From contig JABMPG010000655.1 in NCBI GenBank assembly GCA_013203855.1, positions 1 to 6,730 on the forward strand: 6,730 nt of DNA, given 5' to 3'. The DNA is from a bacterium (GTDB lineage: Bacteria > Sumerlaeota > Sumerlaeia > UBA8349). Position 1 is the stretch's first letter. Each line of letters starts with the position of its first letter. Both the position numbers and the translations under genes were made by a program. Below are positions 1 through 6,398 of the stretch, piece after piece. The notes below the pieces were generated by a model. That model was not told the origin of the DNA, ran no database searches, and saw nothing but the letters and a program-made list of their open reading frames with translations.

Positions 1-3000
1 CCTTTTTCGGGGCGCGTTTCCCGGCGGCGGCGAATTTCGCGATTGCGCCCATGGGGGGCGCTTTCGAGCACTGGCCGCCCGTGTTGGAGTAGACCTGTGT
101 GTCAAGGACGAGAAGATTGACGTTCGCGCCGTTGGCCAGAACGTGATCCACGCCGCCATAGCCGATGTCGTAGGCCCAGCCGTCACCTCCGACGATCCAG
201 ACCATCTTTTCCAGAAGATGGCTGCTGAGGCTGCGGAGGGTCGAGAGAACGGGGAAGAGGTGGTCTGAGGGCCGGCCTTTCAGAACCCGATCCAGAAGCG
301 CTTTCGCCCTAAGCGCGGCCTCGTGAAGATCGGCGCCGGAGAGGGAGGAAGGTTGGGCAATTCGCTTCAGGGCTTCGAGGAGTTCGCCGTGCTGATTTGT
401 TTCCTGGAGCAGGGCGCGGGCGCGGTCCAGAACCAGCAACGCGCTCTTCCCGAGCTGATCCGATGCGAGTCTCATTCCCAGGCCGAATTCGGCGTTGTCC
501 TCGAAGAGCGAGGACTGCCATGCCACGCCTTCGCCCCTTTGGTTCTTGCGATAGGGGACGACGGGCATAGTGCCGCCATAGATCGACGAGCATCCCGTGG
601 CGTTGGCGATGTAGAGATGATCGCCGTAGAGTTGGGTGATGAGGCGGATGTAGGGCGTTTCGCCGCAACCCGCGCAGGCGGAGGCGAACTCGAAATGCGC
701 CGGCAGGAACTCGACGTCCTTGAAACGATCCAGATTGAGCATCGACGGGTCCGGGAGAGGCAGGGATTTGAAGAGATCCCAGGACCGGCGCAGGGCGGGC
801 TGAATCCGTTCCTTAAGCCGCATCGTGAGGGCGCGATGGCCGGTCGGTTTCTTGGTTTGCGGATCGCGTTCTTTCCCGGGGCAAACCTCGGCGCAGGCCC
901 CGCATCCGGTGCATTCGTCCGGGACGACCTGCACACGGAAACGAGTCGGCTTCTCGGTCTTGTAGCCCTTGGCCGGGGCCGTCTTGAAATCGTCCGGCGC
1001 GATCGGCATATCCGCGAGTGTCTCCTCCGCAATGAGGTTTGGCCGGATCGTCGAATGAGGGCAGACGAAACTGCACAGGTTGCACTGGATGCAGACGCTC
1101 GGGTCCCACTCGGGCAGGTGAATCGCGATGTTCGGACGTCCCAGTTCGGAGCTGCAGAGGGGGACGGCCCCGTTCACCGGCATGGCGCTCACGGGGACGT
1201 TGTCGCCGGTATTCACTAGAACCGGGAGCACGATATTCTCGACGAATTCGGCGTGAGGGCTCGATTTGTCGTACTCGAAAACCGCGGGCCGGGCCTCGGT
1301 CTTGACAGGCTCCTCGGGAATGGGGACTTGCACAACTCGGTCGAGGGCGAGGTACAGGGCGCGAACATTGCGGTCCACGACATCGCTCCCCTTGCCGCCA
1401 TAGGTCTTCTGGATGGTCTTGCGAATCGCCTCGGTGAACACGTTTCGGGGCAGCACTTCGGATACCAGGAAGAAGGCGGTCTGCATCGCGATATTGATCC
1501 GGCCCCGGAGGCCAACCTCTTCGGCGATAGCGGTCGCGTCGAGGCCCCATACCTTCAGCTTCAGGTCGATGATCTGCTGCTGCATTTCGAAGGGCATGCG
1601 CGAGAAGACTTCTTCTGGCGGACAGGGAAGATTCAGGAGCAGCGTGCCGCCTTCCTCCATGCCTTGGAGAATGTCGTAACGTCCGACAAAAGACCAGTTG
1701 TGCACGGCGACGAAACTGGGTCTTTCGATGAGATAGGTGTGCGTGATCGGGTTCTTGCTGAAGCGGAGATGGCTGATCGTGATGGCTCCAGCTTTTTTCG
1801 AGTCATAGACGAAATATCCCTGGGCGTACAGGCTGGTCCCATCGCCGATGATCTTGATGCTGTTTTTGTTGGCACCGACCGTGCCGTCGGCGCCGAGTCC
1901 AAAAAACTTGCCCCGGAAGGCGTCGGCGTTTTCGGCGTCCATCGGCTTGTATTCGAGGGATCGTCCCGTCACGTCGTCGTGAATGCCGACGGTGAACCCG
2001 GTCCAGCGCCGTTTACCGGGGGTTCCCATTTCTCTCAGGTGGTTGAAAATGGCCCGGACCATTCCGGGTGTGAATTCCTTGGAGCCGAGCCCGAAGCGTC
2101 CGCCGATGACGACCGGCATCTCGGGCAGGCTCGGGAAGCCGGCCATGTGTTGCAGGGCCTGTGAGAACGCGGTCTGGACGTCGAGGTAGAGAGGTTCGCC
2201 GGGGGAGCCCGGTTCCTTGGAGCGGTCCAGAACGGCGATTCGGCGAACGGACCGAGGCAAGGCCTTGACCAGTCGGATCGGATCGAAGGGACGATAGAGT
2301 CTCACCTTGAGCAGCCCGCAGCCGCGTCCTTCCTCTTCATTCAGAATCCGCAGAGCGCACTCGACCGTGTCCGCGCCGGAACCCATCAGAATCAAAACGT
2401 CCTCGGCATCGGCGGGTCCGACGTAATCGAATGCGGTATAGCGTCTTCCGGTGAGTTCAAAGAAACGCTCGCAGGCGGTTTCGAAGGTGTTCGTGGCGGA
2501 GTCATAGAACGGATTGACGGCTTCGCGTCCCTGGAAATAGAGATCGGGATTCTCGGCAGTTCCGCGCAGGTCGGCGTGGCGCGGGTCGAGGGCTCTTTCC
2601 CGGCAAGCGTAGACGTCTCGTGGGTCGATGAATTGGCGGAAGAACTCCTCAGGGAGGTCGTGGAGTTTTCGGATTTCGTGACTGGTTCGAAAGCCGTCAA
2701 AGAAGTGGACGAATGGCACGCGGGATTTCAGGGACGTTCTAACGCAGATCGCCGCGAGATCCATCACCTCTTGGGGGTTGGCCGAAGCGCACAGCCCGAA
2801 CCCGGTGCCCCGGACGGCCATGACGTCGCCGTGATCGCCGAATATGGATAGAGCCTGGCACGATAGAGCGCGGGCCGACACGTGAAAGACAGTCGGGGTG
2901 AGCTCGCCGGCGATCTTGTACATGTTGGGGATCATGAGGAGAAGGCCCTGAGAGGCGGTGAAGGTGGCAGCCTGCGCGCCGGCGGTGAGAGCGCCGTGGA

Positions 3001-3244
3001 TCGCTCCGGCCGCTCCGGCCTCGGATTGCAGTTCGGAGATGGCGGGGACGCCGCCGAACAGATTGGTCATGCCCTTGGAGGCGGCCGAGTCGGCGTCCTC
3101 TCCCATGGGGGAAGAAGGCGTGATGGGATAGAGGGCGATCACCTCGCTGTTGAGATAGGCGACGCGGGCGGCGGCGGCGTTGCCGTCGATCGTGATGGAG
3201 GGCGTATCGCTGAAGGGATGGGCCGAGTCAGGCTTGGAGGCCAT
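1..3244 (-). CDS. nifJ: Pyruvate:ferredoxin (flavodoxin) oxidoreductase, C-terminus cut by window edge
   Basis: Cytoplasmic homodimeric enzyme that oxidatively decarboxylates pyruvate with CoA to acetyl-CoA and CO2, passing electrons to ferredoxin or flavodoxin. The frame is open for 1081 codons; family members run about 1170-1230, so roughly the last 100-150 residues are missing. Seen in order: domain I with YPITPSSPM (39-47), QSEAG (73-77), FTASQGLLLMIPNMYK (95-110) and Arg125; the gamma domain with GADGTVGANKNSIKII (near 445-460); two 4Fe-4S motifs, CIQCNLCSFVC (Cys718, 721, 724, 728) and CTGCGACAEVC (Cys778, 781, 784, 788); proximal-cluster cysteines 857, 860 and 885; thiamine diphosphate motifs GDGWAYDIGYGG (from about 1020) and YSNTGGQ (Asn1054). 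By recalled Desulfovibrio africanus numbering, Thr42, Glu75 and Arg125 match Thr31, Glu64 and Arg114, and the 857-885 spacing matches its 812-840. The fourth proximal ligand would lie beyond the window. ATG start chosen from GAGGAT 6 nt upstream. Second gene of a probable operon with the diiron protein gene. Confidence 0.96.
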   Translation of the reverse strand, partial: MASKPDSAHPFSDTPSITIDGNAAAARVAYLNSEVIALYPITPSSPMGEDADSAASKGMTNLFGGVPAISELQSEAGAAGAIHGALTAGAQAATFTASQGLLLMIPNMYKIAGELTPTVFHVSARALSCQALSIFGDHGDVMAVRGTGFGLCASANPQEVMDLAAICVRTSLKSRVPFVHFFDGFRTSHEIRKLHDLPEEFFRQFIDPRDVYACRERALDPRHADLRGTAENPDLYFQGREAVNPFYDSATNTFETACERFFELTGRRYTAFDYVGPADAEDVLILMGSGADTVECALRILNEEEGRGCGLLKVRLYRPFDPIRLVKALPRSVRRIAVLDRSKEPGSPGEPLYLDVQTAFSQALQHMAGFPSLPEMPVVIGGRFGLGSKEFTPGMVRAIFNHLREMGTPGKRRWTGFTVGIHDDVTGRSLEYKPMDAENADAFRGKFFGLGADGTVGANKNSIKIIGDGTSLYAQGYFVYDSKKAGAITISHLRFSKNPITHTYLIERPSFVAVHNWSFVGRYDILQGMEEGGTLLLNLPCPPEEVFSRMPFEMQQQIIDLKLKVWGLDATAIAEEVGLRGRINIAMQTAFFLVSEVLPRNVFTEAIRKTIQKTYGGKGSDVVDRNVRALYLALDRVVQVPIPEEPVKTEARPAVFEYDKSSPHAEFVENIVLPVLVNTGDNVPVSAMPVNGAVPLCSSELGRPNIAIHLPEWDPSVCIQCNLCSFVCPHSTIRPNLIAEETLADMPIAPDDFKTAPAKGYKTEKPTRFRVQVVPDECTGCGACAEVCPGKERDPQTKKPTGHRALTMRLKERIQPALRRSWDLFKSLPLPDPSMLNLDRFKDVEFLPAHFEFASACAGCGETPYIRLITQLYGDHLYIANATGCSSIYGGTMPVVPYRKNQRGEGVAWQSSLFEDNAEFGLGMRLASDQLGKSALLVLDRARALLQETNQHGELLEALKRIAQPSSLSGADLHEAALRAKALLDRVLKGRPSDHLFPVLSTLRSLSSHLLEKMVWIVGGDGWAYDIGYGGVDHVLANGANVNLLVLDTQVYSNTGGQCSKAPPMGAIAKFAAAGKRAPKK

Positions 3245-3250
3245 CGTAGT

Positions 3251-3256
3251 ATCCTC
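3251..3256 (-). promoter_or_regulatory. Ribosome binding site of the oxidoreductase gene
   Basis: GAGGAT on the minus strand, 6 nt before the ATG at 3244. It lies inside the 29-base spacer after the diiron protein stop codon, so the second gene can be initiated independently on a shared transcript. It supports the ATG at 3244 as the start, giving a short N-terminal extension of about 11 residues relative to the D. africanus enzyme. Confidence 0.7.
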
Positions 3257-3273
3257 AATTTCAGGGAGATAGA

Positions 3274-3771
3274 TCAGAGTTGGGGCCGGGTTTCCGGCGG
3301 CTCCTCGGTCAGGACAAGGAGGCGCCCGAGCAGGTCCTCGAGGTAGGCTCGGTGCCGGTTCTCCTGGTCGGTGAGAAAGGCGAAGATTTTGCGGCCTGTT
3401 TCCGAGTCAGACTGTTTCATCGCTTCACTGTAGAGCACCAGGCCCTGCTCCTCGAGGCCAATGGCGCGCTGGACGACGGTGACCTCGTCGGTGTGCGGCA
3501 GGATTCCATCTCGGACCTCTTCGAGGGCATCGGTGAAGCGTCGCCAAGTGTCGTCGTACTCGCCGGCTGGAGGCAGCTTCACCTGCCGGTCGGTGCCCAT
3601 GGTTTCGCGGTAGTCCATAAGGAGTTCCATGTGGTTCTGCTCTTCCCGGGCCATATGTTTGAGAGCGGGGCCGACGTATTGCTGAATGGACTTCCGGCCC
3701 GCCTCCCGGTAATAGTCGCGGGCCATCTTCTCCATTTCGATCGCCTTGTCCACCAGGTCGCGCGTCGCCAT
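3274..3771 (-). CDS. Rubrerythrin/ferritin-like diiron protein without rubredoxin domain
   Basis: Predicted 165-residue soluble cytoplasmic four-helix-bundle protein. It has the full rubrerythrin-type ligand pattern: Glu14-x6-Tyr21 on helix 1, ExxH at Glu44-His47 on helix 2, Glu107-x6-Tyr114 on helix 3 and ExxH at Glu137-His140 on helix 4. A loop rich in Pro/Gly (about 60-72) separates the two helix pairs. There is no CxxC, so the rubredoxin electron-transfer domain of classical rubrerythrin is absent, and there is no signal peptide. Known relatives bind a diiron centre and reduce peroxide or handle iron. The frame is open upstream to 3885, but the ATG at 3771 is preferred because a near-perfect AGGAGGTG precedes it and the homologous helix 1 starts right after; the extra 38 residues look like non-coding leader. 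It lies 29 nt before the oxidoreductase gene on the same strand, so it may protect that oxygen-sensitive enzyme (inference). The exact reaction cannot be read from sequence. Confidence 0.88.
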   Translation of the reverse strand: MATRDLVDKAIEMEKMARDYYREAGRKSIQQYVGPALKHMAREEQNHMELLMDYRETMGTDRQVKLPPAGEYDDTWRRFTDALEEVRDGILPHTDEVTVVQRAIGLEEQGLVLYSEAMKQSDSETGRKIFAFLTDQENRHRAYLEDLLGRLLVLTEEPPETRPQL

Positions 3772-3774
3772 TTT

Positions 3775-3783
3775 CCACCTCCT
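3775..3783 (-). promoter_or_regulatory. Strong Shine-Dalgarno deciding the diiron protein start
   Basis: AGGAGGTGG on the minus strand, with its AGGAGG core 6 nt before the ATG at 3771. It is close to a full anti-16S match and is the main reason to reject the longer in-frame start at 3885. Confidence 0.8.
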
Positions 3784-4090
3784 GAATGAATGGGCGTCGC
3801 CCGGACCCGTAGTTGAAAAGCCGGGGGAGAATCGCCCGATCGGATTTCCAGAAACAGCTCGTTTGATCGTGGGTTTATTTAACACAAGGTCCGATGAAAT
3901 GAACAGGAAAAAGAGAGAGGCTGGCGTTTGAGTCGGTGCGGGAGAAACATCATCGCCGCAAGAGTTTGGAGGTGGGATTCCACCAATCGCTGATCAAGCA
4001 TGGGGAGTAGTCCGTTGGGGGGGTACCGTCCGGACTGATTATCGAACCGCTACACGGTTGCGGGGCATGACTGCATGTCGCACAGCCGAG

Positions 4091-4123
4091 GGTGACATCG
4101 TCCCTTAGTTGCTTTGTGTCACC
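4091..4123. repeat. 7-bp perfect inverted repeat with 19-base loop
   Basis: GGTGACA at 4091-4097 pairs with TGTCACC at 4117-4123. It begins 45 bases past the beta-helix stop in the direction of transcription. There is no T-tract, so it could be a weak transcript-end hairpin, a protein-binding palindrome or a remnant of a mobile-element end. The function is unknown. Confidence 0.5.
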
Positions 4124-4124
4124 T
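4117..4124. repeat. Direct repeat copy 1 (TGTCACCT) downstream of the beta-helix gene
   Basis: An 8-base identity with 6391-6398 in the same orientation, followed in both cases by a T-rich stretch leading to TTCG. The two copies flank the beta-helix gene, and the second lies at the 3' end of the transposase remnant. The match is short enough to be chance. Confidence 0.3.
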
Positions 4125-4168
4125 GTTTCGTTGATCCGTTGAAGGCTATCCCACGCCCCGCCTTTGGA

Positions 4169-6226
4169 TCAGAAATCGGCCGTGAAGTTTTCCGTTTCCG
4201 TGATCGAACTGGGTTCGTAGATCATCCGGTTGTCGCGGAGGGTGTTTCCCTTGAACGTGATGCCCTTCGAATTATGAACCCGGATCGCCACGTTGCCGTC
4301 GTGAATGAAGGGCTCCTTTTCGGAAAGGATCTTGTTGTTCTCGACGGTTACGTTTTCAGCGCCGGAAATCTGGATAGCGTGTTTTTGCCAGTCGATGATG
4401 GTGTTGTTCCGGATCAGGATATTGTAGGTGCCGCGCCCTACCGCCTGATCGTGGGGATACTTACGCAGGAAGAAAGCGATGGAGCCGAAGGGCAGAGACT
4501 GGTCGAGGCAGTTGTTTTTGAAGGTGTTGTTCTGGATCAGGATTTCCGAGGACATGGGACCGTTTGGATACCAGGGCTCGTTCAGGGATAGAATTCCGCT
4601 CGAACTCGTGGCCTCCATGTAGTTGTTCTCCAGGACGCCTCGCAGGGCACGGAAGACGGCTCCGAAGCGCCGCACGTTCGTCAGGCGGCAGTCGCGGATC
4701 ATGAAATCGCCGCAGGTCTTGCTGCGATTCCACACCTGGTCGGTCTTCTGCAGGTCCGGCCCGATTTCCTCCGGCATCGGAAGATCGCGATCGAACGTGA
4801 CGCGGTGATACTCGCCTTCGGGCGTCGATTCGCGGACAGTCGCCTCGGCGAAAAAGATCCCTTCGCGGGGATTGAAGAAGACCACCTCGTCGCCTGCTTC
4901 GAGATTGAAGGAATCCTCGTAAAACAGAAAGACGCGCGGGTTGCCGTCAACGTGGGCGGCATGGATTTTCGAGGGACGAGTGTAGAAGGCGATGCTGTCG
5001 TCGCCCACGCCATCCACTACGAGATCCTCGACCCAGGGCCCGACCCGGTGGCCCTTGGCATGGATGCCGTCGGCGTTGCCTCCATACCAGCGGCCTTCCT
5101 TGATGAGTTCCCGGCAGTGCAGGATCGCCATTTCCGTATCGTAGAAAGCCGCATAGTGGCCGCCTCCGCCGGTGGTGTAACTGGTGATGCCATAGTAGGA
5201 GACACGCTCGCATTCATGGCTGTCGCACAGGCTCTGGCCGCCGTCGGAGCGCGCGAACTTGACGAAACGGTCGCCGATGTCGAAGTACTGGGTCTTGTCC
5301 TTCCCGTGCATCTGGAGTTCCCAGAGCCGATCCCCCTTCTTGACGGTCGCCTTCTTGTCAAAACCGAAGTGGATCGGGGTGCCCGCTTTCATTCGGCCGG
5401 GAATCGTGGGATGGAGGACAAGCCCGAAACCGTCCCCGCGCACGAAATGAGGCGCGTCGAACTCGGGGAAGCCGGGCTCGATGCGGATGGTGATTTTCTC
5501 GGTCTCGGGGTCCTTGGCCGTGACGATCCCCTCCGTGAAGGGAATTTCCTCATCCCAGTCGACCATCGCGTTCATATAGGCGATGTCGCGGCATTTGTAG
5601 GATCGGGTAAAGGCCGCGCCCCAGCGCTTGACGCCGAAATAGGAGCCACCGAAATCGACGATGATATTGGAGACATCCCGCAAGAGGAAGCATTCCTTCT
5701 CTTGGGGCGTGTCGGGCGTGAGGGAGTAATTGCCCTTGGGAACCTCGACCCGGACGGACCGGCCGGACCGGCTGAGTTCGCTCGCCCTGGCCAGCGCCGC
5801 GCGCAGGGCGGGCAGGGCTTCTCCCGAGCCTTTCAGGTCAACGCGGATCGTCTCGTCACAGGGGGTGATCTTCAGGGCCCGAGCCTCGCTCCAGGCCTGG
5901 GGCTTGCCGTCGGGCGACACCGCACGCACCCGCCAGAAATAGTCCCCGGGCTCGAGCGGTCGGTCGACGACATAGCGGGCAAGGTTCACTCGATCGCGGT
6001 CGGCCACATCGCCGAAGTCCGTGTCTCGCGCGAGCTCGATGTCATAGGAGATCGGACTCTGGTAATCGAGGGTGCCCGGCAGGGCTTCCCAGAAAAAGCG
6101 GGGGAAGGGCGACACCGTAGCGGCGCTGTCCGCAGGAGTGTTCAGGTGCGGAGGCGCGGCCGCGTCCTGGGTCCAACCGGTGAAAGTGGTCATCATGAGC
6201 AGGACTCCGACGAGGATCTGTTTCAT
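4169..6226 (-). CDS. Secreted FN3-like plus right-handed beta-helix protein, putative glycosidase
   Basis: Predicted 685-residue exported protein. Residues 1 to about 20 form a Sec signal peptide (MKQILVGVLLMMTTFTGW) with no lipobox Cys. Residues about 25-122 look like an FN3-type beta sandwich (…PGDYFWRVRAVSPDG…). The rest fits a right-handed parallel beta-helix, with VEVPKGNYSL (160-169) near the entry and NNT/ENN-type coils such as ILIQNNTFKNN (562-572), ILIRNNTIID (603-612) and VTVENNKIL (626-634). Central motifs NADGIH (384-389) and GDDSIAFY (408-415) place Asp386, Asp409 and Asp410 in an Asp-then-DD arrangement like GH28 and GH110 glycosidases. A probable beta-barrel insertion (about 443-485, GDEVVFF…VTFDRDLP) favours GH110-like over GH28. 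The substrate is unknown, and a lyase or binding-only role is possible. The frame is open upstream to 6382, but the ATG at 6226 has AGGAG 5 nt upstream and begins the signal peptide. It is separated from both neighbours by long spacers, so it is probably monocistronic. Confidence 0.85.
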   Translation of the reverse strand: MKQILVGVLLMMTTFTGWTQDAAAPPHLNTPADSAATVSPFPRFFWEALPGTLDYQSPISYDIELARDTDFGDVADRDRVNLARYVVDRPLEPGDYFWRVRAVSPDGKPQAWSEARALKITPCDETIRVDLKGSGEALPALRAALARASELSRSGRSVRVEVPKGNYSLTPDTPQEKECFLLRDVSNIIVDFGGSYFGVKRWGAAFTRSYKCRDIAYMNAMVDWDEEIPFTEGIVTAKDPETEKITIRIEPGFPEFDAPHFVRGDGFGLVLHPTIPGRMKAGTPIHFGFDKKATVKKGDRLWELQMHGKDKTQYFDIGDRFVKFARSDGGQSLCDSHECERVSYYGITSYTTGGGGHYAAFYDTEMAILHCRELIKEGRWYGGNADGIHAKGHRVGPWVEDLVVDGVGDDSIAFYTRPSKIHAAHVDGNPRVFLFYEDSFNLEAGDEVVFFNPREGIFFAEATVRESTPEGEYHRVTFDRDLPMPEEIGPDLQKTDQVWNRSKTCGDFMIRDCRLTNVRRFGAVFRALRGVLENNYMEATSSSGILSLNEPWYPNGPMSSEILIQNNTFKNNCLDQSLPFGSIAFFLRKYPHDQAVGRGTYNILIRNNTIIDWQKHAIQISGAENVTVENNKILSEKEPFIHDGNVAIRVHNSKGITFKGNTLRDNRMIYEPSSITETENFTADF

Positions 6227-6231
6227 TTTCG

Positions 6232-6236
6232 CTCCT
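6232..6236 (-). promoter_or_regulatory. Ribosome binding site deciding the beta-helix protein start
   Basis: AGGAG on the minus strand, 5 nt before the ATG at 6226. It places the signal peptide exactly at the N-terminus, whereas the longer in-frame start at 6382 would put 52 basic, non-conserved-looking residues in front of it. A small TCCGG-CAGAAA-CCGGA hairpin sits upstream at 6250-6265 in the leader. No clear -35/-10 pair is visible. Confidence 0.75.
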
Positions 6237-6390
6237 GAATTCATCAGATTCCGGCAGAAACCGGATAAACAGTACAAATCTGTTTTACCTTTTCCCCGCC
6301 CGAGACTCCATTTCAATCTGGTGCGGAACCATCTCCCGCGCATGCGGGCGAGTATCAGATAGGCCGAATCATAGATGTCCAAGATAATTC

Positions 6391-6398
6391 TGTCACCT
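6391..6398. repeat. Direct repeat copy 2 (TGTCACCT) at the end of the transposase remnant
   Basis: Identical to 4117-4124 in the same orientation and overlapping the stop codon of the transposase remnant. It may mark the end of the insertion sequence, but I cannot identify a matching terminal inverted repeat because the other end of the element is outside the window. Confidence 0.3.

Larger units (their letters stand above)
3772..4168. other. Intergenic region, 397 bases, probable operon leader; no convincing gene
   Basis: It separates the beta-helix gene stop (4169) from the diiron protein start (3771), so it should hold the promoter of the diiron/oxidoreductase operon and the end of the upstream transcript. 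An AT-richer patch at about 3865-3905 (minus-strand core TTAAATAAA) is the likeliest promoter zone, but I cannot assign clear -35/-10 boxes. Short potential hairpins occur at 3971-3984 (GGTGG-GATT-CCACC) and 4045-4059 (AACCG-CTACA-CGGTT); neither is followed by a T-tract on the minus strand, so I do not call an intrinsic terminator. A 40-codon minus-strand reading frame at 3879-4001 lacks a ribosome binding site and is not called. Confidence 0.6.

Noticed and set aside
323..2164. Two long plus-strand open frames (323-1219 and 1253-2164) opposite the oxidoreductase gene
   Set aside because: They lie entirely antisense to a highly conserved enzyme, their translations lack family motifs, and they reflect the GC-rich codon bias of the opposite strand.
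3772..3885. 38-residue N-terminal extension of the diiron protein (ATG at 3885)
   Set aside because: No ribosome binding site fits it, while AGGAGGTGG precedes the ATG at 3771 and the conserved helix begins there.
3971..3984. GGTGG-GATT-CCACC hairpin as an intrinsic terminator
   Set aside because: The stem is only 5 bp and there is no following T-tract on either strand.
4035..4060. tRNA-like GGTTCGAT string on the minus strand
   Set aside because: The flanks cannot form a T-arm stem, and no acceptor or anticodon arms are found nearby.
4109..4591. Plus-strand open frame of 160 codons starting in the spacer
   Set aside because: Most of it is antisense to the 3' end of the beta-helix gene, it has no convincing ribosome binding site, and its translation shows no recognisable domain.
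4805..6238. Plus-strand open frame of 477 codons opposite the beta-helix gene
   Set aside because: It is antisense to a protein with a clear signal peptide, domains and ribosome binding site. The translation has no recognisable motifs and is typical of a shadow frame in GC-rich coding DNA.
6227..6382. 52-residue N-terminal extension of the beta-helix protein (ATG at 6382)
   Set aside because: It would bury the signal peptide inside the protein; the ATG at 6226 has AGGAG at good spacing.
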